Program-made: the position numbers and the translations under genes
The notes under the pieces: generated by a model
What the model was told of the DNA's origin: nothing
Database searches by the model: none
Seen by the model: the letters and a program-made list of their open reading frames with translations, nothing else
Part shown: piece by piece, positions 1 to 5,694 of the stretch
Position numbering within the stretch: the stretch's first letter is position 1
Layout of the letters: the number at the start of each line of letters is the position of its first letter
Source of the DNA: an uncultured Desulfobacterales bacterium
Lineage (GTDB): Bacteria > Desulfobacterota > Desulfobacteria > Desulfobacterales > JAFDCJ01
Assembly: GCA_945787595.1 (NCBI GenBank)
Contig: CALZJV010000210.1
Coordinates: 1-27,356, forward strand
DNA: 27,356 nucleotides
Direction of reading: 5' to 3'

Positions 1-102
1 ATTTGGGTATTGGGATTTGGAATTTTATTACCGTTAATAATCTGGATTGTCTGCATTATTGGACTAATGGTGAAATTTTGGGATAGTCATTTCATTATCT
101 AA
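1..102 (+). other. Possible 3' end of an upstream membrane-protein gene (uncertain)
   Basis: Frame 1 is open from the window edge to a TAA at 100-102 and reads as a strongly hydrophobic stretch (Leu, Ile, Val, Trp rich) with a short polar tail, as the last transmembrane helix of a membrane protein would. Against this, the first 30 bases resemble the 'atttgggatttgg' text repeat also present near 8417-8450, so the open frame may be fortuitous. It ends 15 bases before the next gene's start. Confidence 0.3.
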
Positions 103-117
103 AAAAGGAGATGGATC

Positions 118-741
118 ATGGTGGTCGAACAGGAAATGGCAGAAGTTTATCCCCCAAACGCTGAAGATCTTTCTGAATTATTACCTGATATAGACTGCGG
201 GGATTGTGGATTTCCAAGTTGTATGGAATTTGGGGCTGCCGTGCTGGAAAACAAGACCAATCCTCAAAAATGTCCGGAACTGAGTCAAGAATTTGGCAAG
301 CTGCTGGCATCCATTGTTAAACTGGGAAAAGACCCTATTCCGTACAACATCATGATGGAGCAAGAGTCATGTGAGCTTATTGAAGTGAACAGTCCTAGCA
401 AGAACGCACCGCTTTTGATTACCTGTAATTTTCGTGAAACCGTGCGGATCATGAAAGAAATCCTTGAAAAAACCGGTACGAGAGCCTTTCTCTTACCTAC
501 CCAAACTCACGGCTATTCGGTGGACAACGCTGTGCATGAACGAATGTTCAAAGCGATTGAAATTTGGAAAGCCATGCAAGAAAACACGGTTACTGAAAAA
601 GTGGACAGGTCAGTTCTGGTGATACCGGGTTTGGCGGAATCAGAAAAAAATGCCATCAGACAATTGACGAGATGGGATGTACTTGTCGGCCCGATGTCCG
701 GGTTTCTGACGCCACTTTTTTTGCTTCAAAATGATTTGTAG
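118..741 (+). CDS. Small Fe-S protein related to the CODH/ACS corrinoid Fe-S subunit (CdhE/AcsC-like)
   Basis: This 207-residue cytoplasmic protein has no signal peptide. An N-terminal Cys motif C27-x2-C30-x4-C35-x16-C52, with the surrounding DCGDCGFPSC, matches the [4Fe-4S] domain at the start of the gamma (large corrinoid Fe-S) subunit of CO dehydrogenase/acetyl-CoA synthase. The rest is far shorter than a full CdhE/AcsC (about 450 residues). It keeps a Rossmann-like middle and a C-terminal WDVLVGP segment reminiscent of CdhE-type ends. A strong AAGGAG seven bases before the ATG fixes the start. The role is unknown; an electron-transfer or corrinoid-associated accessory function is only inference. 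The frame ends in TAG close to a run of seven Ts, and another open frame continues past it (see 735-902), so the C-terminus may be frameshifted. Confidence 0.6.
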   Translation: MVVEQEMAEVYPPNAEDLSELLPDIDCGDCGFPSCMEFGAAVLENKTNPQKCPELSQEFGKLLASIVKLGKDPIPYNIMMEQESCELIEVNSPSKNAPLLITCNFRETVRIMKEILEKTGTRAFLLPTQTHGYSVDNAVHERMFKAIEIWKAMQENTVTEKVDRSVLVIPGLAESEKNAIRQLTRWDVLVGPMSGFLTPLFLLQNDL

Positions 742-902
742 TTCCTGGCGAAAACTTAAAAATTGAATGCACCAAGCAGGAACCTCAAGAAATTTGGAAC
801 CCGTATCCTGGAAGATGTGGAACGCGTTGCAAGGTACTAAAACAAAGTCCCAAGCCGGTTTTGATTACACCTACAGTTACGGGAAAACAAAATTCTTTAT
901 GA
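735..902 (+). other. Possible frameshifted continuation of the 118-741 gene
   Basis: In the next frame, 55 codons are open from the overlap with the end of the Fe-S gene to a TGA at 900-902. They encode a Cys- and Pro-containing peptide (phrases VVPGENLKIEC, NPYPGRCGTRC, KPVLITPTVTGK) that reads like protein, not random sequence. A -1 shift at 733-738 would join it to the upstream frame. It could be a sequencing indel, a decayed gene end or chance; I do not recognise this tail in a known family. Confidence 0.3.
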
Positions 903-951
903 CAATAGAGACATAAAAGTCGGGTTTTTTTAGCATTAGGGGGGTAATTGA

Positions 952-1296
952 ATGCTGCTTTTAAAGTCGATGATGTTGTTTATCGCAGCCGGTCTGTGCG
1001 AAATCGGGGGCGGCTATTTAATCTGGATTTGGCTGCGTGAAGGAAAAAGCAGCTTGTTTGCCATAGTGGGTGCAATCATTTTAATTTTATATGGTATCTT
1101 GCCGACGTTTCAGCCGGCCCATTTCGGGCGAGTATATGCAGCCTATGGCGGCATTTTCGTGGTATTGTCTATTTTCTGGGGGTGGAAAGTCGACCATATC
1201 CGGCCGGACCGCTTCGATCTGATCGGTGGTTTGGTTTGTCTGATAGGCGTTTATATAATTATGTATTGGCCCAGGGGAAGCACCCCGATTGGATAG
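952..1296 (+). CDS. YnfA/UPF0060 family small membrane protein
   Basis: This 114-residue protein has four predicted membrane helices (about 3-24, 32-50, 62-80 and 88-107). The family fingerprint is intact: [14 protein letters not shown] in helix 1, RVYAAYGG in the middle and [21 protein letters not shown] at the end. Length matches the family (E. coli YnfA is 108 residues). YnfA proteins are relatives of small multidrug resistance transporters, but their physiological substrate is not settled. An AGGGGGG ribosome site seven bases upstream supports this ATG. It is apparently monocistronic: 210 bases separate it from the Fe-S gene, and the next gene is on the other strand. Confidence 0.9.
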   Translation: MLLLKSMMLFIAAGLCEIGGGYLIWIWLREGKSSLFAIVGAIILILYGILPTFQPAHFGRVYAAYGGIFVVLSIFWGWKVDHIRPDRFDLIGGLVCLIGVYIIMYWPRGSTPIG

Positions 1297-1388
1297 AGGA
1301 ACGAAACCTAACATGGAAATTAATGAATTAGGTACAGTTCTCCCTAACTTTTTATTTGTAATAAATATGAGAAAGGGAGTACGTAATT

Positions 1389-1442
1389 ATGAAAATAGGA
1401 GAACGTGGACAAGTTACGATTACTAGAAATATTCGCGATTAA
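1389..1442 (+). pseudogene. Truncated AbrB/MazE-type antitoxin remnant
   Basis: A start preceded by AGAAAGGGAG opens a 17-codon frame, MKIGERGQVTITRNIRD, then TAA. The phrase RGQVTI followed by a basic -IR- segment is the classic N-terminal strand of SpoVT/AbrB swapped-hairpin DNA-binding domains (usual form RGQVTIPKxIRxxLGI). Nothing after residue 17 continues the domain, and the 3' end of the convergent sigma54-type regulator begins 12 bases later. I read it as the 5' stump of an antitoxin gene cut by a rearrangement. No matching toxin lies beside it. Confidence 0.65.
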
Positions 1443-1454
1443 ACGAACCGCAAG

Positions 1455-2369
1455 TCAGACAGCAAGTTCGCGAGGAATATCGATGGCGAATTTGTTAATT
1501 TGCTTCCAAACCGTTACACGACTGATACCTAAAATACGCGCCGCTTCAGAGCGATTGCCTCTGGATTGCTTCAACGCACGGATCAATTCCGCCCTTTTCC
1601 CAAGATTAACTTTGTCTATAACATTGTTTGATGTATCGGAGGCGGTGCGGCCGATTGCTGCCGGCAAATGCTTGACGTCGATACATTTACTCGAGCATAA
1701 AACAAAAGCATAGTCAATGGCATTGCGCAATTCCCTGACGTTTCCCGGCCATTCATAGGCGGTCAGTTTTTCGATCGCTTCGGGCGTTGCACCTGTTATA
1801 TTTTTGTCCGTTTTCAGGTTGTTCCTTTGAATTAGATGCTGGACAATGATCGGTATGTCTTCCATGTGGTCGCAAAGCGGTGGACAGGTGATGGGGAAAA
1901 CATTGATTCGAAAAAATAAATCTTCCCGTAATCGGCCATCGGCTATCAACTCTTCCAGATTTTTATTGGTGGCGGAAATGATGCGAACGTCAATCTTGAT
2001 GGGATAATGGGCCCCGACTCTTTCGATTTCTTTTGCTTCCAATGTCCGCAGGAGCTTGATTTGAGTTGTCGGGGGAATATCACCGATTTCATCTAAAAAG
2101 ATAGTCCCGCCGTATGCAGCCTCAAAATAGCCGATCCGGGGGTTTTTGGCGCCGGGAAAGGCGCCTTTGACATGACCGAACAGCCAACTTTCCAATAAAT
2201 TCTCATTGAAAGCCGCACAATTAGCTTTGATAAACGGTCTTTGGCGGCGGGGACTGAGGTCATGAATCGCCCGGGCAACCAATTCTTTGCCGGTACCGCT
2301 TTGACCGGTGATCACTACGGGTGCGTCGGCCATCGCAATTTTTTCGATCAATTCAAAAAAAATTTGCAT
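1455..2369 (-). CDS. Sensor-less sigma54-type AAA+ transcription regulator with Fis-like HTH
   Basis: This 304-residue protein contains the central AAA+ domain of bacterial enhancer-binding proteins and a C-terminal Fis-type helix-turn-helix, but no N-terminal receiver, PAS or GAF domain: an in-frame TAA lies nine codons before the ATG. Visible motifs are Walker A GQSGTGKE (22-29), Walker B FLDE (91-94), arginine-finger region LREDLFFRINVFP, sensor II YEWPGNVREL, and HTH RSEAARILGISRVTVWKQI near the end. Two hallmark motifs are altered. LESELFGH is LESWLFGH, and the sigma54-contacting loop GAFTGA is GAFPGA (69-74). Proline in that loop would be expected to impair sigma54 activation, so the protein may be degenerate or act independently of sigma54, as TyrR does. 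A palindrome 38 bases upstream suggests autoregulation. Confidence 0.8.
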   Translation of the reverse strand: MQIFFELIEKIAMADAPVVITGQSGTGKELVARAIHDLSPRRQRPFIKANCAAFNENLLESWLFGHVKGAFPGAKNPRIGYFEAAYGGTIFLDEIGDIPPTTQIKLLRTLEAKEIERVGAHYPIKIDVRIISATNKNLEELIADGRLREDLFFRINVFPITCPPLCDHMEDIPIIVQHLIQRNNLKTDKNITGATPEAIEKLTAYEWPGNVRELRNAIDYAFVLCSSKCIDVKHLPAAIGRTASDTSNNVIDKVNLGKRAELIRALKQSRGNRSEAARILGISRVTVWKQINKFAIDIPRELAV

Positions 2370-2406
2370 AACGGGTGCCTTCTGGTTAGGCCTTTAGTCC
2401 ATTTTT

Positions 2407-2426
2407 CCTGACAACATGTTGTCAGG
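2407..2426. promoter_or_regulatory. Palindromic operator, copy 1 (upstream of the sigma54-type regulator)
   Basis: A perfect 20-bp palindrome with core CTGACAACATGTTGTCAG lies 38 bases upstream of the regulator's start. The same 18-bp core recurs at 14867-14884 upstream of the MttB-like gene. In both places the sequence TTAGGCCTTTA (plus strand; here 2386-2396) lies on the gene-proximal side, 11-12 bases away. Two perfect dyads with a shared flank and spacing indicate a dimeric regulator site. The Fis-HTH protein at 1455-2369 is the obvious but unproven candidate. Confidence 0.7.
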
Positions 2427-2599
2427 TTTCAACAAATCACAAATACGATTGATTGAATATTTAAAGAAATAGTAAACTCTGCGTACTTTGCGTCTTGAGC
2501 GAGCCTAGCCGAGCGGGCGGTGTATCATTTAATTACAGGCTGTGTCAGCTTTCTGGTTTATATTGATCTTCACACGATGTCTAATTATAAATGGCCTTT

Positions 2600-3595
2600 C
2601 TAGTAATTCCCGGCAACTGCGGATTTAATTTCTGCCAGCAATTTTTCGGCATTGCCGATGTGGCCGGATTGAATCAAACGAATTTTGCGTTTCCCTGCCT
2701 GCCGCTGCACCAGATAGGACACCGGCAGCACCGGTTTGCCCAGGCAGTCGAATATTTCCCGCTTTTCATCGGCGAAAAGAGGAAAGGCAATGTTTTTTTG
2801 TTTGCGAAACTTGGCCACGCTGCGCTTTTTGCTGCCGGCGCCGATTCCCATCATTTTCACTTTTCCCCTGAGAAATGCATCTCCCAAAAGCATGCGGTAG
2901 AGCGCCTTGTAGGTTTTGACTTCGTTGACACAAGCCGAACAAAGCTCATTGTAAATCTCGATGAAGAGGTAGTCGCTATGAACATCTTCCAGCGTAAAAT
3001 TTCTTTCAACATGGCTGATTTGCAAATAATCACGATCCTTTTGATAATCCAGCAACATCAGCCGGCAGGTCGGGAAATAATCACCCACCGTCAAAGTCGG
3101 TATTTCCTCGGATTCATCCGAGCCCGGAGAAATAGTTGCCTTCCAGCCAAAGTAGCCATGTGGCATTCGCCGGATGTTGGTGTAACCCAGGCGCACGGCC
3201 CAGCGTGATGCAATACTGCTGCGCAGTCACCTGAAACTGCGGCAGTAGATCACAATCACCCGGCTTTTATCCGTCCCCAGGACCTTCCTGAAGGCATCCG
3301 CTTTTTGTGGTTTCAGATCTAGCCGGTCACCGAGATCAATTTCGAAATTTTTTGCCCCGGGCAGGTGACCGGCTTTGAATTCATAATCCGGTCGAACATC
3401 CACGATAAAATAGTTGTCGCCGGATGCATTCAGGGTTTGGATTTCCTCCGGTATGGTCAGGGCATATCCGTCCTTTTGGGCTTCTGCGAGCGCCGACGGC
3501 CACCAAACAGGCGAATCTTTGCTCCATGATGGGCCGCTGACAACCAGCACCAGCAGAATCAAAATGGATGACGAAATAACGGTTTTTTTTTTCAT
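2600..3595 (-). CDS. Exported rhodanese / thioredoxin-fold fusion, predicted selenoprotein (in-frame UGA at 3227-3229)
   Basis: If the in-frame TGA is read as selenocysteine, the gene encodes 331 residues: signal peptide (1-25, MKKKTVISSS then a hydrophobic core), rhodanese domain (about 45-145) and thioredoxin/peroxiredoxin-like domain (about 160-330). Before the TGA the frame reads VIVIYCRSFR. After it, without any frame change, it reads LRSSIASRWAVRLGYTN, the normal continuation of a rhodanese. The UGA is residue 123 in C-x4-U-x2-S, where rhodaneses of the C-x4-C-x2-S subgroup carry their second Cys. The second domain has a C-S-A-C pair (near 219-222) and a cis-Pro region KPVLPVSYLV. AGGA six bases before the ATG supports the start. 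A hairpin with a G-rich loop follows the UGA. Without Sec insertion this would be a broken gene, but the exact Cys alignment argues for Sec. The likely role is periplasmic sulfur transfer or thiol redox. Confidence 0.75.
3194..3207 (-). promoter_or_regulatory. Candidate bacterial SECIS hairpin for the rhodanese UGA
   Basis: On the coding strand, 19 bases after the UGA, CACG-CTGGGC-CGTG can fold with a G-rich apical loop. Two extra G-C pairs are possible below an internal loop. Bacterial SECIS elements lie inside the reading frame just after the UGA and carry G residues in the apical loop, so position and loop fit. The stem is short, so this is only moderately convincing. Confidence 0.45.
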
Positions 3596-3782
3596 GTAAG
3601 GTCCTAAATCCGGACAAGCCGGAATTTTTTATTATTGAAACCCAGAATCTCTCGTATGCAACTACGCCAAATTGGCACGGTTTCTTGATGATTAGACTGC
3701 CCGCCCTCCTAAGGCGGATAAACTTTTTAAGCCAGCGGCGGTGCTCACATGAAACTCCGCCAGGCTGGAACAGTGAACAGAT

Positions 3783-4055
3783 TGAACGTCGAACATCGAA
3801 CATCCAACATCGAACGTCGAATATTGACGCTACGCTTTGTCGATTTTAAAACAAACGAACAATAGAATACTGAACAGCAGCCTGCGACGAGCCTTTTGGC
3901 CGTGAGTTCAGGGTCAAATGACTCAGAATCGAACGACTCAGCCGAATCGAATTTCGAAGGGTAGATTCGCTTTCCTCAGTCTTTATCTTAAATTGACAGA
4001 ATACATTATTCGATGTTGGACGTTCAATGTTCGATGTTCGATGTTCATTTTTTAG
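3783..4055. repeat. Inverted-arm element with GAACATC tandem arms
   Basis: The left arm (3786-3828) is a tandem of GAACGTC/GAACATC units. The right arm (4010-4051) carries the same units in reverse complement (TTCGATGTTGGACGTTCAATG...). The interior includes CGCTACGCT near the left arm and ATTGACAGAAT near the right arm. The element at 13170-13311 has the same interior marks but differently spelled arms. No transposase is present; it looks like a non-autonomous or structure-forming repeat. Confidence 0.65.
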
Positions 4056-4138
4056 TTGAGCCCTCATAGGAAACTAGCCAAGACCAGAGTTTCTTTTTCG
4101 ATTAGACAGGTCGCTTTTCAGGCCAGCGGTTGGGCTGA
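4052..4138 (+). repeat. CGATTAGAC...CAGGCCAGCGG intergenic repeat, copy 1
   Basis: The segment 4099-4138, starting CGATTAGACAGG and ending AGCGGTTGGGCTGA, matches the reverse complement of 14904-14943 with only a few differences. Similarity extends weakly leftward through a TTGAG...GGAAA segment. A partial, more diverged copy lies at 3689-3745. No coding potential. Confidence 0.65.
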
Positions 4139-4184
4139 ACCCCGAACCCAGAACTCTGAACCTTGAACCTCTGAACCCTTGAAC

Positions 4185-4928
4185 CTAGCTTTCTTTAACT
4201 TCTTCGTACCACAGCCGGTGGTGGTGTTTGGCATAGTCTTCCGGAACACTTCCGGTAAACATCGATATGAATGCCGGACGTTCACCGGCGGCAATCGATG
4301 CCATGTAGATGTGAATCAGCAGCCCTGCAAACACAAGTCCGACGGTGACAAAATGAATCAGGATTGCCCAGCGGACGATGGCCGTATTTGTAAAATATAT
4401 ATTTGAAAGCGCCATAATGATGCCGCTGACGGTAATGACGATACCGCCTAATACGGATGGCACGGCAAACAATTTTTGCCCCACATTATAAAATCCCTGG
4501 TCGGGAATCCTGGGTGCGGCGATTTCAGGGCTCGCGCCGCGCTTTTCAAGCACTGCGCCGAATTTTTTCAAAGCCCGGGTGCCCAGCGTCATTTGAATCC
4601 CTTTTTTCAGCAACCACATGGCATCACGGACCGGTGAATAACTGAAGATTTCTTTCAAGAATTGACTGACTTGTTTTATTCCGAAAATCACGTAGATCAG
4701 AAACACGCCGGCCCAGCCGATACCACCGATCACGTGGGCCATCAGCAGGGTTTCACCACTGCCGAAAAGGCCCCACATCAGGTTGGTCCACCACATTCCC
4801 ACCGGCTGCAGATCAGGATTTTTAATCAGACCGATGCCGGTTGCCAGGAGAAACATCCAGCTGGCGGCATTAAACCAGTGCAGAAAAATGGATAGTTTCG
4901 AATGTCGCTTAATCATTCTGCTGTTCAT
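4185..4928 (-). CDS. Membrane cytochrome b subunit (FdnI/FdoI-like) of the molybdoenzyme complex
   Basis: This 247-residue integral membrane protein should anchor the complex and pass electrons between the quinone pool and the Fe-S subunit through two b hemes. Four hydrophobic helices are visible. Candidate heme-ligand histidines lie in LSIFLHWFNAASW (helix 1), LLMAHVIGG (helix 2) and ILIHFVTVGLVFAGLLIHIYMA (helix 4). The C-terminus ...HHHRLWYEE is typical of formate-dehydrogenase gamma-type cytochromes. I chose the ATG at 4926-4928 because GGGGGG lies just upstream; the frame remains open further 5', but that part lies inside the Fe-S gene. It overlaps the Fe-S gene by 20 bases, so it is translated as the last gene of the three-gene operon. 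The catalytic subunit resembles Psr/Phs enzymes more than formate dehydrogenase, while this anchor is of FdnI type. Confidence 0.88.
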   Translation of the reverse strand: MNSRMIKRHSKLSIFLHWFNAASWMFLLATGIGLIKNPDLQPVGMWWTNLMWGLFGSGETLLMAHVIGGIGWAGVFLIYVIFGIKQVSQFLKEIFSYSPVRDAMWLLKKGIQMTLGTRALKKFGAVLEKRGASPEIAAPRIPDQGFYNVGQKLFAVPSVLGGIVITVSGIIMALSNIYFTNTAIVRWAILIHFVTVGLVFAGLLIHIYMASIAAGERPAFISMFTGSVPEDYAKHHHRLWYEEVKES

Positions 4929-5694
4929 TGTTGTCCCCCCTTTGATTGTTTTCCTGATTTTCGTCTTCCTGCATGATAAATTGCTTTCCCAGCATGACGA
5001 GGACACCGAGGGCATTGATACCGACCAGTGCCCAGACTAGAGGTTTTGCAACTTTTCCCCACAATTGGATGGGGGTCGGTATCTTGGCTTTCACCGGCCA
5101 GTCCATGGGGGCGGTGGCATTCAAGTAGTAGATATTCGGTTCGGTGTTCGACTCCGGATTAATCACCCGCATGGTTTTGTTCTGCTTCAACAGACGGGCT
5201 GCATCGCTCTTGAGGTCGTTGATATCACCAAAAACCCTGGCCTTGGTCGGGCAGGTGACAACACAGGCAGGAAGATCACCCCGCAACCGCCGATGTTCGC
5301 AAAAGTCGCATTTGTCGACGATTTTCTTATCCGGATGACGATACCGCGCATTGTAGGGGCAGGCCGGTATGCAGCTTCCGCAACCGATACACAGCTTTTC
5401 GTTGACTTTGACGGTTCCGTCTTTCTCGTCCTTGTAAGTCGCGTTGGTCGGGCAGGCTTGCACGCAGGTGGGTGTGTCGCAATGCATACAATTTCCGGGC
5501 TGGAAATGCCCGATTGTTGTTCCGGTCGTTGTTCCAGCCGCCTTTTCCATCGCGCTAAAATCCGGCTCCTGCCGCTTGATCCAGTTTCGCCAATAATTGG
5601 CAGGAACTTTGTTTTCGACTTTACATGCTGCCATACATCCCTTGCAGTCGATACAGGTAGATGAATCAATCACCATGGCAAGTTTTGTTTTCAT
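4909..5694 (-). CDS. Four-cluster ferredoxin subunit (PsrB/PhsB-like) with C-terminal membrane anchor
   Basis: This 261-residue electron-transfer subunit has four Cys groups for four cubane clusters, beginning C14-x2-C17-x2-C20-x3-C24. The others are CMHCDTPTCVQACP, CIGCGSCIPACP and the paired CDFCEHRRLRGDLPACVVTCP, the usual order for DMSO-reductase-family beta subunits. Near residues 215-237 there is a single hydrophobic helix (KPLVWALVGINALGVLVML), followed by a Gln/Asn/Glu-rich tail, so the protein is probably tethered to the membrane. It has no signal peptide of its own and is expected to be co-exported with the Tat-dependent catalytic subunit. Its ATG overlaps the TGA of the catalytic gene (ATGA), indicating translational coupling. 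Confidence 0.92.
   Translation of the reverse strand: MKTKLAMVIDSSTCIDCKGCMAACKVENKVPANYWRNWIKRQEPDFSAMEKAAGTTTGTTIGHFQPGNCMHCDTPTCVQACPTNATYKDEKDGTVKVNEKLCIGCGSCIPACPYNARYRHPDKKIVDKCDFCEHRRLRGDLPACVVTCPTKARVFGDINDLKSDAARLLKQNKTMRVINPESNTEPNIYYLNATAPMDWPVKAKIPTPIQLWGKVAKPLVWALVGINALGVLVMLGKQFIMQEDENQENNQRGDNNEQQND

Larger units (their letters stand above)
3596..4184. other. 589-bp intergenic region without a gene, filled with repeats
   Basis: No coding sequence is supported here. It contains a 'CCGGACAAGCCGGAA' text repeat (3611-3625), a partial copy of the CGATTAGAC...GCCAGCGG repeat (3689-3745), the inverted-arm element 3783-4055, a full CGATTAGAC repeat (4052-4138) and a 'gaaccctgaacc'-type tandem stretch (4138-4187) that abuts the stop of the cytochrome gene. 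Open frames of 70-140 codons in this region are read through repeat arms and are not genes. Confidence 0.7.

Noticed and set aside
2591..3208. 205-codon plus-strand open frame over the rhodanese fusion
   Set aside because: It is the antisense shadow of a recognised gene; its peptide matches no family I know.
3846..4067. 73-codon minus-strand open frame between the rhodanese and cytochrome genes
   Set aside because: It reads through GAACATC repeat arms (giving NEHRTSNIERPTSN-like text) and is not a gene.
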